Source of the DNA: Pyrenula massariospora
Lineage: Eukaryota; Ascomycota; Eurotiomycetes; Pyrenulales; Pyrenulaceae
Assembly (NCBI GenBank): GCA_021030905.1
Contig: JAGFMI010000002.1
Span: forward strand, 2,232,001 to 2,296,000
Direction of reading: 5' to 3'
DNA length: 64,000 nucleotides
Part shown: one piece after another, positions 54,958 through 64,000 of the stretch
How the letters are laid out: each line of letters opens with the position of its first letter
How positions within the stretch are numbered: the stretch's first letter is position 1
Notes under the pieces: generated by a model
What the model saw: the letters and a program-made list of their open reading frames with translations, nothing else
Databases searched by the model: none
Told to the model about the DNA's origin: nothing
Position numbers and translations under genes: made by a program

Positions 54958-56874
54958 TCACGACAATCTTGATTTCTTCTGTGGCCTTTCTTCCGCTTCC
55001 GTTGGCTCTGGCTTTAGTTTCAATTCTCTTCCTCCACTATCCTTCGGCTCCTTGCTCAGAAGTTCTTCATCGCTATTACGATACCGCAACGTATGCCACC
55101 ACTCCAAATCAGCGCCATCGACATCTATGACCACGAATTTGAAATTATTGCCATCCTGGTCGACGTCCTCCCCCTTCTCATTTTGTCCAAGATCTGCCTT
55201 GCCTGTCTCGCGCTGTAATGTTTCTAGCGCCAAGACCCTGACTGGCGATCGGTATGCTATGGTGGCTGTCACGACGATCTTCTTCGGCTGCTTAAGCTGC
55301 TTCGGCGGTTTGGCTGCCTCATCAATGAATTCAACGGGACCACCGCCTCTCGCGAGGAGCAATTTGATTGTATTCGTGGACCCGTTCCGAACGCTAATCC
55401 ATAGAGCTGTCGGCCCATTTGCGAATTCCCCGACTGCCTTATGCACATCAAGCTTATCGCCATATTCGTCAAATAGATATTCAACGACGTGGTGGTGGCC
55501 CATACCAGCAGCGGTGTATAACGGGGTCGAGCCGAATGGCGCTACCCGTCGTGAGAGCTGATTGACGTCTAGCTCTGGATTCCTGGCGGCAATAGCTTTG
55601 ATCATGTCGAGACTACCGTTCTGAGCTGCCCAGTAGAGCGCATCGCTTAGAATGCTAGACTTTTTATCTTGGAGTATCGGCGTTGAGAAGGCTGCACTGT
55701 CGCCAAATGAAATGTCGTAGAGGAAGTTGAAGGTATTGATATGCTCATAGTCATCGTGCTCCGCAACAGAAATCAGTGCTGATATCAGAGCATCCACAAC
55801 TTTATCTTTTGAGCGCGTAAGGCGGTACTCCGAATGGTGGATCATGGCTTCCATGTATGGATAAAGCATTGAGACGGCTTTGTGTTTACCTTTTAGCAAA
55901 GCCATGCCGAAAGCAGTTTCGATTGCGTCTTTGAAGTTGTCGGGAAGTTGGGCGACATTCGTGTCTCCTTTCCACTCACCCTTTGGCGTCCGCACTGGGT
56001 AGCCTCCCTTCTCGAGAAGAAAATGGATCATCTCTGGATCATCGCTCTGTGCTCCGTCTGCCAGTATTGATCGGGTAATCATCGCGGCGGCTGAACTCCC
56101 TTTAGCTGAAGCCCGATCAAGAAGCAACTGTGCGCAGGTCATGCTACCACTCGCCGCGGCAAGGTTGAGAGCCGTCCGACCTGCCTCATTTCCCCCTTCT
56201 CGCTGTTCCTCCTCCCTGACATCAGTAGGAACTTCCAAATCTTCGAGCAGATACTCGACAACCTTCGGATGCTTCTCGCGAACACCTACATCCGCTCCCA
56301 TATCCAGCAGATACTTCGCGACATCCGGCTTGTTGCCCCAGCATGCCCTCATTAGTGGCGTCCCTTCAATCTCGTCCCTCGTATCCACGTCAAGCCCGCC
56401 TCTCTCGATCAGCACCTTCACACACTCCAGCCTCCCCTGGTAAGCTGCAGCATGCAATGGTACCAACGTCCGAAGGTCACCTTTAGCTTCGTCCATGGTC
56501 CCTCTCACGCCCTCCCCCAACAGAAACCTTACCACATGCACCTTCCCCTTCACCGCAGCCTCAAACATCATATCAAGCGCCCGGTTCGGATATTCGCGTA
56601 GCAGCTCTCGAAACGCATCAACTTGCTCGTCATCACTCGACTTGCCCCAGATCCGCCGCTGAGTGATAAGGTCCTCGCCCATGGCATTGTACCAGTCCGG
56701 GTCGTCGATGAATTTTTGGTCCGGAGGCATGGCGGTCCAGACCATATCCTCCGAAATTTCGGGATTCAACTCGTGCGGGGTGGGCATGTACTCTTCGCCG
56801 TTGATGGTGATTCTAGAGAACTTGCGAGGGATCTGTGGACGGGGTGGTGGGCTCGGAGTGGGCGGTGGCGCCAT
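54958..56874 (-). CDS. Ankyrin-repeat protein
   Basis: A single frame of 638 residues from ATG 56874 (MAPPPTPSPPPRPQIPRKFS); the frame extends six codons upstream without ATG. After a Pro-rich leader and a short segment with ITINGEEYMPTPHELN, ankyrin repeats run from about residue 95 to 500: VPLHAAAYQGRLECVKVLIE, GTPLMRACWGNKPDVAKYLL, RTALNLAAASGSMTCAQLLL, DALYWAAQNGSLDMIKAIAA, STPLYTAAGMGHHHVVEYLF and TALWISVRNGSTNTIKLLLA. The last 120 residues include VVIDVDGADLEWWHTLRYRN and a basic KKSRLS tail. There is no effector or NTPase domain. Ankyrin arrays mediate protein binding. It is intact but functionally unassigned, and it lies in the accessory-looking right part of the window. Confidence 0.88.
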   Translation of the reverse strand: MAPPPTPSPPPRPQIPRKFSRITINGEEYMPTPHELNPEISEDMVWTAMPPDQKFIDDPDWYNAMGEDLITQRRIWGKSSDDEQVDAFRELLREYPNRALDMMFEAAVKGKVHVVRFLLGEGVRGTMDEAKGDLRTLVPLHAAAYQGRLECVKVLIERGGLDVDTRDEIEGTPLMRACWGNKPDVAKYLLDMGADVGVREKHPKVVEYLLEDLEVPTDVREEEQREGGNEAGRTALNLAAASGSMTCAQLLLDRASAKGSSAAAMITRSILADGAQSDDPEMIHFLLEKGGYPVRTPKGEWKGDTNVAQLPDNFKDAIETAFGMALLKGKHKAVSMLYPYMEAMIHHSEYRLTRSKDKVVDALISALISVAEHDDYEHINTFNFLYDISFGDSAAFSTPILQDKKSSILSDALYWAAQNGSLDMIKAIAARNPELDVNQLSRRVAPFGSTPLYTAAGMGHHHVVEYLFDEYGDKLDVHKAVGEFANGPTALWISVRNGSTNTIKLLLARGGGPVEFIDEAAKPPKQLKQPKKIVVTATIAYRSPVRVLALETLQRETGKADLGQNEKGEDVDQDGNNFKFVVIDVDGADLEWWHTLRYRNSDEELLSKEPKDSGGRELKLKPEPTEAEERPQKKSRLS

Positions 56875-57698
56875 TTTTAATAAATGGAACACAGCAATGG
56901 TGGAAACAAGTGCAGAAAGTCGACGCAGAGAAATAATGGGCTACATACGTATCCTACAAGCGCGTTGGAGGGTACTGGCCATCTATAATGGAACTCCGGT
57001 TCACTCCAACATGCGGCTCTTCCGAAGGATTAGGGAATTCCTTGCATGAATCAGGCAGCACCTTGGCTCGTAGCTGAAGCCGGAAATCGATTTGCTGAGA
57101 AGCAACGGCTAGGCTGCATCTCCGCTCGGGATTTACGTCAATGGTGTGCGCTTGTTGGTTGACAGCGAATGCGTTTCTCTTCAGCATGTGCCTATTTGGT
57201 AAGAGTTGTGTCCTGAGAGTAATTGGCAACCATCAGGGGACATATTGGACGTCCGTGCCCACGAACGAGAATTTGAGGGAGTAAATGATGGGAACATGTA
57301 TATACAGTCCCTGGTAAAGAATATGAGGAGCTTAGATAGTTCCCGAACCCCTAGATAATAGTCAAAAAACTGCGCCGGGATGACGTCACCTCCCCGAACG
57401 GGCATGCTTCCTCTCGGCGGCTCTCCTCCGCACTCCACATCTTCACCGTTCCCCATTAGGCAGTTTACTTCTTCAAGCTTGCCCCTCCCGTGTGGGGATA
57501 TCCCGGCTAAAGCACTTTGTTCCTGACAAGACCCAGAAAGATCTCGTCACGCTGCCGGAAAATTCTGGATCTTGAAATGTACGTAGTATGTGGGGAAACG
57601 GTCAGTTATTGTCCACATTCTGTCTTTCGCGATGTTTCTTCTTCTGTTTCTAAGCTGTACGAGGAACTGCCACTCGCTACTGGCATCTTCGTTTCAAG
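56875..57698. other. Divergent intergenic region (ankyrin / lactonase)
   Basis: 824 bases between outward-facing starts holding both promoters. Pyrimidine-rich sequence precedes 57699. No specific site is recognised. Confidence 0.45.
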
Positions 57699-59066
57699 AT
57701 GTTGTTCACCTCCTTCATATTCCTTTGTCCCTCTCTTCTCAATCTTACTGCAGCAGTCAACCTCTACGTCTCATCCTACGCAGGAACACTCACCTCCCTC
57801 TCCCTCATCAAGAATCCAGACCTCAACTACACTCTATCCACCACGCACACCATTGAGACCCGCACAGACACACCTTCATGGTTGACTCTGAACCGCCAGA
57901 ACAATGTACTCTTCTTGGTTGATGAGGCGGTCAATTCGCCGAATGGGACACTTATCTCGTACAAGACGAGTTACTCAGGCGAGTTGACGGAAATTCAGAG
58001 GTTAGATGCATTGGAGGGAGGCGTGCACGCGACATTCTTTGGAAGCGGGCAGGCGCTGGCGGTACCGCATTAGTACGTTTTATCATCCGTCTGTTTGAAG
58101 AAATACGTGACTGCATGCACTTGGAAGCCGGAAAGGGTTCAAGCGAATGCTCGCCGGCGGCCTTTATCAACCACTTTCTTGCTACATGTCCAAGTCTTAT
58201 GGAACTATTAGGCATCCTTTCCGGTTGTGAACGTACTAACTCTCCCTCACTCCCACAGCATCTCCTCCTCCCTGCAAACTTACACTCTCACCCAAACCGG
58301 CCACTTCACCCCCCTTGAGACCTTTACCTACACCGCTCCCCCCGGCCCCGTCCGCAACCGCCAAGACGCCCCGCACCTCCACGAAGCCCTCCTCGACCCA
58401 ACCCAACAATACCTCCTCATCCCCGACCTCGGCGCAGACCTCGTCCGCGTCCTCTCCATCAACCCAACCACCAACACCCTCACCTCAACCCCCCCGCTCA
58501 CCGCCGCCCCCGGCTCCGGCCCCCGCCACGGCGCCTTTACCCGCGACCCCATCGACGGCCACCACATCTTCTACCTCGCCGCCGAAATCTCCAGCACCAT
58601 CACCGCCTACCGCGTCACCTACCCAACCAACAGCAGCGCCGCCGCTGGCCTATCCTTCACGCCGATCGGCGTCTACCCCTCCCTCCGCCCCAACCAGCCC
58701 ATCCCCCCAACCACCACCGGCGAATCCACCGGCGTCGCGGCCGAGATCGCCGTCTCCCCCGACGGCGCCACACTGCTCGTCTCGAACCGGCGAGACCTCT
58801 CGTTCGGCAATGTGTCGGACAGCTTTGCGCTGTTTGACATCAACCAGCAAAACGGGACGTTGGTGTTCCGGGACTTGTATCCGGCGGGCGGGAGCTATCC
58901 AAGGCAGTTTGCGGTGAATAGGGCGGGGGATCTGGTGGCGGTGGGGTTGCAGCAGAGTGGGGTGGTTGCGGTTTGGGAGAGGGATGAGAAGAGTGGGGTG
59001 ATTGGGCGGGAGGTGGGGAGGGTGGGGGGTTTGGGGAATGTTACTTGTGTGGTTTGGGATGAGTGA
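57699..59066 (+). CDS. Secreted lactonase-fold (7-bladed beta-propeller) protein
   Basis: Two exons, 57699-58072 and 58259-59066, encode 393 residues; the 186-nt intron (GTACGT donor, CCCACAG acceptor) joins LAVPHY to ISSSLQTYTL. The signal peptide is MLFTSFIFLCPSLLNLTAA. The mature protein begins VNLYVSSYAGTLTSLSL and continues with the periodic beta-propeller pattern of the 6-phosphogluconolactonase-like/lactonase family: PSWLTLNRQNNVLFLVDEA, HLHEALLDPTQQYLLIPDLG, ADLVRVLSI, GPRHGAFTRDP, AAEIAVSPDGATLLVSNR and YPRQFAVNRAGDLVAVGLQQ. The family includes bacterial 6-phosphogluconolactonase and fungal carboxymuconate cyclase, but the secreted fungal members are mostly uncharacterised. Exon 2 is strikingly C-rich up to about 58800 and G-rich after, reflecting strong codon bias. 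Confidence 0.9.
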
Positions 59067-60535
59067 GGAGGGGGATGGGGAGGTAGATGGAGAAGAGGCC
59101 TTTGATCGATGGTAGGGAAAATCGGAGGAGGTATTTGGAGTGTTGTATAGCTACCCAGATGAGGAGACGGCTAAGTTTTCTGGTATAACTTTAAATGCTT
59201 AAAGGCAGAAGGAGAAAGTACGCTTGGGAGAGAGGAAACATAATATAGTGTGCTCACTCGTACAGCAATATACTGTACCGTCTCATGGCACAGTACAAAT
59301 ATATGATCAGTGTTCTTACTGCCATTAACATGGTACAATGCTGAGGGTGTGGAATGGTGATACCGGAGGGTATTGCCAGCAATAGAAGACGATTTCTTAG
59401 GGACTGCCTTTCCTCGCCTTCATCACTAACCGGACACACCCAGAATAGATATACCATCAACCGCCAGGACCCCTAGATATGCGCGGATTCGAGGTAATCA
59501 CCCTCACGATTCTTCGTATTTGAGCGCACCGATATAAGCCATCTGTCGAGACTCGCAGTAACATTCCGTATAGACTGCGACGCCGATTTATATGTTCGAT
59601 CTTGTGGAGAGTAGCCAATTTCGAGGGAAAAAGCACAGTTTCGTATCGCCTTTCAGCTGTAGATTCCCAGAGGTAACTGAGGGTGGACTATTCAAAATAC
59701 TTGCTACGATCTAGCTGAGAAAACTTGATCAATGGATAAGCAAGTGTCTAGACTCGAGGTTGACGAATCTTCGCATTTCTTCACACTCTGCGACGTTGTG
59801 CGAGGTTGAAACGACTTCGATCTGAAGTTTAGATGTCAATCCTAGGAGGAGCAGGAACCGGAAGGAGGGCTGAATTTAGGGTAGTCTTGCGTATACGCGA
59901 GCACGCCATTGGCGTGCTTTAGTTAAGGATTCAATCTTCTTCGTAGTTGAGCTTTAAATGAACCCTGATATAGTTGTTTCATTTTTTCTGGCTAGTTTCA
60001 GTCACTCAGCTCCCAGTAGTGACACTGCTTTGTAAAAGCGGAAAATTATGTTAAGAGAAGACTTTTGTAGCTCCACACTTCGTACTACAATAATCACTAA
60101 ATGAATATTCTTTATTAATATCTAGCAAATAGATAACTACTCAATAAAAGACATTTAAGTAGATCTATATTTTTTAGAAAAAAATACAAATTATCAAAAC
60201 TCGCAACGATATCTGTATATTTAATTTAAAAGGTTCAATTGTTTTGAGAATTCGCCTAAATGCAGGGCTCCTAAATGAAAATCTCTTGAAAAGACTGCCA
60301 CATTGTGACGAGAGTAAAATCTATCTCATTTGTGTTGGTGTATACTTCATATCTAAACATAGTGTTCAATGCGTCGTTTACTACAATTATCCAGTGTATT
60401 CTTGAATAGAGCGATAGCGAGGATCGATGCAATGAGAGTAGCGCTTCTCATTCATCTCTATCGTTTCATACCTTACCTTATCAGGACGTCCCTCTAGTAG
60501 TCCCAATCAGCTCCCCTGGAACTATATGTCATCCC
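59067..60535. other. Intergenic with AT-rich block
   Basis: 1.5 kb between convergent genes. Bases about 60040-60250 are visibly AT-rich, with A/T runs such as TTTTTTAGAAAAAAATAC, unlike the flanks. The block might be an old repeat decayed by RIP-type mutation or simply AT-rich intergenic DNA. No coding frame or terminal repeats are recognised. Confidence 0.5.
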
Positions 60536-61465
60536 TTATATCCTGGACGTTGGTGCCTCAGCTCTCACCGCTCTATCATCGTCAATCTCGAATCTTGTTA
60601 CCAAGTCTGACGCATCCAACTCGGTTCGCGTATACCCATTCCAGTCGTTTGTCTGGCCGTGATGCCTTTGACTCCGCTGCACCGCTTTGAGTGTCTTCAG
60701 CACGTCCGATTTCCCATGCAGTCTTCGGCGCAGCGTGACGATGTAGAAAAGCAGCAAAATAATGACCAGACCTGCAACTCCGGTTCCGACACCGAATCCA
60801 ACTTTTGCTCCCTTATTGAGACTCGTTGAGGTATGACAGCCATTGATGGTTGTAGATGTGGGTCCACCGTGGCTTCTGGTTGTTGCAACTGAAGTTGCAT
60901 CCGTTGAGGTGGAATTTACGGCCCATGTCTGCTGCGGAACGGCATCGATGGATTTCATGGTGAAGTTACCCCCAAGGACACCTGGAACGTTGTCTGGGTC
61001 TCCAATGCCGAGAGATGCATCCACAATTTTGAACCAGCAGGGTGTCGGGAATTCGAGAATGCCGTGGAGGTCATTCTGTAGGACATTAGAAAGAAGCAGT
61101 CTCAGCGTAACAGACCATATCTTGGACAGCAAGCTCATGACGGCTACATAACTTAGAATGTGTGTGGATTTACTCACAGGATTTCCGATTTGCTCGATAG
61201 TGTAAACGCCGCTTTGCGTTAGCGGATTGTAGTATGTCTGATAGTAGCGGGCCCAAGGAGAATTTGTGGAGAGATGGCAGAAAAGCCAGAGATTCACGCC
61301 CGTAGTCCATGGTGTAGTGTAAATTACCTTCACACAGTCGATGTAGTTGATAGTGAGATGGGCAGCGGCCGCGGGGTAGGTGATGTTCCCCTGGCTCTGG
61401 GTATCATTGCTAGCGAGCAGGGAGTAAGTGAGTGAAAGGACGGCGACAAGGCTGAGTAGAATCAT
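60536..61465 (-). CDS. Single-pass membrane protein with extracellular N-terminal domain
   Basis: Two exons, 61465-61178 and 61075-60536, encode 275 residues. The 102-nt intron has a strong GTGAGT donor and TCCTACAG acceptor and joins QIGNP to NDLHGILEFPTPCWFK; it is a multiple of three with no stop, so retention would give a 309-residue form. A signal peptide covers about residues 1-18. The extracellular part (to about 186) has several Cys residues, N-x-S/T sites and a Ser/Thr-rich stalk. One transmembrane helix lies at about 188-211 (VGFGVGTGVAGLVIILLLFY), followed by RRRLHG stop-transfer and a 60-residue cytosolic tail. This layout is like Mid2/Wsc-type surface proteins, but no WSC Cys pattern is visible. 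Function is unknown. Confidence 0.78.
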   Translation of the reverse strand: MILLSLVAVLSLTYSLLASNDTQSQGNITYPAAAAHLTINYIDCVKVIYTTPWTTGVNLWLFCHLSTNSPWARYYQTYYNPLTQSGVYTIEQIGNPVSKSTHILSYVAVMSLLSKIWSVTLRLLLSNVLQNDLHGILEFPTPCWFKIVDASLGIGDPDNVPGVLGGNFTMKSIDAVPQQTWAVNSTSTDATSVATTRSHGGPTSTTINGCHTSTSLNKGAKVGFGVGTGVAGLVIILLLFYIVTLRRRLHGKSDVLKTLKAVQRSQRHHGQTNDWNGYTRTELDASDLVTRFEIDDDRAVRAEAPTSRI

Positions 61466-62052
61466 CTCTGGAGTGGCGTGGGTGGTGAGTGTATGGTCGT
61501 ATTGGGTGCGAGAAAGGCAGGTAAATCCAACACGCTTTATATTTCTAAGTCAGTTACAGCGTTTGGCCCTTGTCTAAAGACAAGGCTGTACTAGTGACAT
61601 TTCGAACAGGACCCTACCCGCTTGGAACTGCCATTTGCCAACAAGGCTTGAGTGAGACATGCGTTCCTGTGAGAAAAGGTTCTGCTGAGTAAATGTTCCA
61701 AAGTGCATCGAGCTCGGACTCGATCCGAGCAATAACTGTTCAGCAGGTTGATATGCTTGATGACTTAGATGAATTGTCAGACTGATGTGCTTTCTGCGAA
61801 ACGCGATTATTGTATATACACTGCTTTACGTTTGTTATGCGAACACATTGTCGACCCATGTTAGCCAGGACATGAACCCTTCCTCGCAACTGAATGTTGG
61901 GCGGCTCCTGATCCCATTCCCTTGTCCCGTAGCCGCCGGCAGTCACTCGCTCCCTAATGGCGACAGTGCTGGGTGGGGCTGGAAATCCAACCCAATGATT
62001 ACAACATGCAGTAGCTTGCAGCGACCCGTGCAGAGTAGGGCCTGTCCGTCAC
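61466..62052. other. Intergenic; no gene recognised
   Basis: Upstream region of the single-pass membrane protein. A perfect hairpin GCTCGGA-CTCGA-TCCGAGC lies at 61712-61730; on the minus strand its loop resembles a tRNA T-arm, but no complete tRNA folds around it. Confidence 0.5.
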
Positions 62053-62139
62053 GAAGGTGGGGAGACAGAAGTTGTGGCACGCCCCCTACTCAATTATTAG
62101 CCGATAGGTGGTGCCATGACTTCTGTCCCCCAGCCTCGT
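62053..62139. mobile_element. MITE-like palindromic element, copy A
   Basis: An 87-base element made of imperfect inverted arms of about 28 bases: the left arm contains GGGGAGACAGAAGTTGTGGC and the right arm, reverse-complemented, GGGGGACAGAAGTCATGGCA. The centre holds TTATTAGCCGATAGG. A related element with matching arms and centre lies at 62962-63059. There is no coding capacity. I could not identify a convincing target-site duplication, and the parent transposon is unknown. Confidence 0.65.
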
Positions 62140-62255
62140 CAGCGATCGGCTTTCTTTCGGATATGAAGATAGGCCGTACTTGCTGTTATCCTTTCTTACG
62201 TATATTTAGCCTCCCTTTTATCACATTTTTTGTCCCATCATATGCGGCCATTTAT

Positions 62256-62693
62256 CTATATATCCTGTTGGTCTGCAAGAAGGTCAAACACCGCATTGCC
62301 AGTGGAGAGTGGTACAAGTTTAACTTCGAAATGGTATAAATCTCGAAAAATATCATAGATAGCTGTAGCATTCTCTTGCACCTCAGGGAATTCTCCTAGC
62401 TCCCCAAACACCGAAAGAACCTTAACATTATTATAATTGGTCCGTCTCTCGTCGAGTAAGCGCGGTACCGCCTCGGTAATCTTACTACCAAGCTCTTGTA
62501 GGGTTCGAAGTCGAGGGTTCGGTGGTTTCAGGTCAAAGTTGCATGTCGTTTGCGTTGAGGACAGCGACTTTGGAAATTTTTTTAGGGATAACAGATCAGC
62601 CTGGACTCCTACATCCGACCGATGAGAGATGTTTCCGCTTTCTGTATCATGGCGTGACCCAATTATTTGGTCTTGTACAGGTGTCGATTCCAT
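62256..62693 (-). pseudogene. Truncated caspase-like (metacaspase-fold) fragment
   Basis: A 145-codon frame from ATG 62693. The first 85 residues are hydrophilic; then NYNNVKVLSVFGELGEFPEV, QENATAIYDIFRDLYHFEVK and LVPLS match the first strand-helix-strand of fungal caspase-like (peptidase C14-type) domains that occur in NLR-type and related proteins. The frame stops at NAVFDLLADQQDI, before the segment that would carry the catalytic His (YYAGHG-type) and Cys, and nothing caspase-like follows in any frame down to copy A of the MITE-like element about 120 bases further on. I therefore read it as a gene fragment. The family call is from pattern memory. A short functional protein is less likely. 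Confidence 0.5.
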
Positions 62694-62961
62694 GGTCGTT
62701 TGAAGCGGTTTTAAGGCAGATCCCCGTCATTTTCTCGACCCCTGTAGTTGGAATTCTGATGCATTTTTCCTTGCCGATTATTGCAGTCAAAGTACACTGG
62801 TGAAAAGTAGTAGCAACGAGAATTCGTCGCGACTGGCACTAAAAGTGCAGTAAAGACAGCTGCGGAGAACGACGAACATCGGATTCAGACGTTGCAAGGC
62901 TATGCTGCACGATCACAAATTACCCTGGTCCTTTGAAAGAAGCTTGTGCCTGTGCTGCCAC
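62694..62961. other. Upstream flank of the caspase-like fragment
   Basis: Under 300 bases between the fragment's start and element copy B. Nothing recognisable is present. Confidence 0.4.
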
Positions 62962-63059
62962 TCTAGGCAGAGTGACAGAAGTTTTGGCCCCCCCTCCCCA
63001 GGCTCTTCAGGCCGATTAATAGCCGGTAGGGGACCACGATTTCTGTCACCGTGCCTCGA
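62962..63059. mobile_element. MITE-like palindromic element, copy B
   Basis: A 98-base element whose arms pair without gaps over about 30 bases (left arm with GGCAGAGTGACAGAAGTTTT; right arm, reverse-complemented, with GGCACGGTGACAGAAATCGT). The centre has TTAATAGCCGGTAGG, matching TTATTAGCCGATAGG in copy A, and the rightmost 30 bases of the two copies align directly. No coding capacity. Together the copies bracket the caspase-like fragment. Confidence 0.65.
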
Positions 63060-63348
63060 CTTGTCGCGTACCAGATGTCTCGCGCTGGAGAGCTTGGCAT
63101 GCAGCGGTCCGAAGGGCTAATCTACAAAATCCCCTTCTTGTCTGCACACAGAAGATAATCATCTTCTACACTAAATACACGGTACAGTCGGGTCTATTCA
63201 TTGCCTCCTAAGATCTGCGTGGAAGAGCCCTTGCCGTCTGACTAACTACGCCGGCCTTCCCGCTGTCCTTGATTCTTCACTTAGAACAAAGATTACGGGG
63301 GTAGTTGTTCATCTCAAATGCTTTATTTTCTGCTGGCGGACCTCATCC
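63060..63348. other. Upstream region of the right-edge gene
   Basis: Presumed promoter and leader of the gene starting at 63349. Nothing specific is recognised. Confidence 0.4.
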
Positions 63349-64000
63349 ATGGCATATGAAGACAGGCACGACGTCTTATATCATGAGAGTTTCAAAAACA
63401 ATTCTGAGGGACACGCGCTCTTCAAACCTGTGTCAGCTGCAAAGCTGAAGCCGGACATGTGCGGCTACTATGATCACAACGGCGATTGGCAATGCATTAA
63501 GGACCTGACCGATCTCAATGCAACTACTTCCGGTGGATGGAAAACGCCTGGCGGTATAGAGACCAGTCTGGATCCAGATTCAGATGTCTGGGGAGCTGTA
63601 ATCTCAGACAGTGTCGTCATGTTTCCTATGAAACATAGTGTACATGCTGAGTGAGTCAATTGAACTCCGATCATTGGTTCTTAAACGTCTCCTTGTTATA
63701 TAACAGGCAATTCCGGATCAATTTGGCATGGCATTTGGAACGATGACAGTCCTGCGAATACTCTTTCGCGACTAACTTGTTCTGATATCGCTCATAGTAC
63801 ATCTGCGAGGGTTGGTTTTAGGATAAGTCACGAAAGCGAGGAAGATACCGGCGCCATCCTTGTTACTGCCAGCGACGTAACTGAAGAGCATATCTCTTCT
63901 TCGAGTTCCACAAAAGCGAAAGACTGGTTCGTCAATAATGCAGAACAAGTCTTGCAAAGACACCAGACGACCAAAAAGAAGGGAATTTTCGTAATTACGC
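63349..64000 (+). CDS. Partial gene of a fungal-specific family, runs off the window
   Basis: From ATG 63349 the sequence reads MAYEDRHDVLYHESFKNNSE then GHALFKPVSAAKLKPDMCGY, YDHNGDWQCIKDLTDLN and GGWKTPGGIETSLDPDSDVWG. A later block reads ARVGFRISHESEEDTGAILV with TASDV and, to the window end, WFVNNAEQVLQRH ... KKGIFVIT. This order (CGYxDxxGxW, a W-G segment, GAVLVT, a final WxVT-like strand) recurs in uncharacterised fungal proteins, from memory. A GTGAGT donor at 63651 and a TAACAG acceptor ending at 63706 mark an intron, but the exact join does not keep the second block in frame (donor is phase 2; the block needs phase 1 or another small intron or frameshift). The 3' end is missing. I do not assign a function. 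Confidence 0.55.

Noticed and set aside
61700-61780. tRNA-like T-arm on the minus strand
   Set aside because: The 5-bp stem and 7-base loop resemble a T-arm and part of an acceptor stem can pair, but the space for D- and anticodon arms is wrong and there is no A box.

Overview
The window is nuclear DNA from a filamentous ascomycete (Pezizomycotina). Genes are split by short introns (about 46-170 nt) with GTRNGT-type donors, CTRAC-like branch sites and YAG acceptors. The gene set includes HET-domain, NACHT-ankyrin, GH92 and KTR-mannosyltransferase families typical of that group. The class cannot be fixed from sequence alone. I rebuilt exon structures by hand wherever reading frame, splice signals and family conservation agreed; all these spliced models come out as whole codons.

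The left part (1-44 kb) is mostly ordinary core genome. In order it holds: a fungal multi-pass membrane glycoprotein (minus); a secreted Kex2-type repeat precursor (minus); an MFS sugar transporter and a GH92 mannosidase (both minus); a gamma-tubulin complex component divergent from a GT15 mannosyltransferase; cytochrome c oxidase subunit COX6/5A divergent from a very-long-chain fatty acid elongase; a disordered Ser/Pro-rich protein (minus). After a gene-poor 5 kb stretch comes a NACHT-ankyrin NLR-like gene (29.9-33.4 kb), then TFIIB divergent from ATP synthase subunit h (ATP14), a DUF1765/UPF0592 protein, and a 99-residue fungal protein.

The right part (44.7-64 kb) looks accessory. It contains a decayed DUF7580-type gene divergent from an intact HET-domain gene, an 8-intron-scale CorA-like membrane protein (seven exons in my model), an ankyrin-repeat protein, a secreted lactonase-fold protein, an AT-rich block, a single-pass cell-surface-type protein, and a truncated caspase-like fragment lying between two copies of a palindromic MITE-like element. 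The window ends inside a further gene of a fungal-specific family. HET, NACHT, DUF7580 and caspase-like domains are the toolkit of fungal allorecognition and programmed cell death, so this end is the best candidate for a non-self recognition neighbourhood.

The most unusual single gene is the 235-residue precursor at 5.7-6.4 kb: a signal peptide, about 17 Pro-Thr-Gly motifs, and three Lys-Arg sites each followed by Gln. No tRNA, rRNA, CRISPR or intact transposase gene was found.
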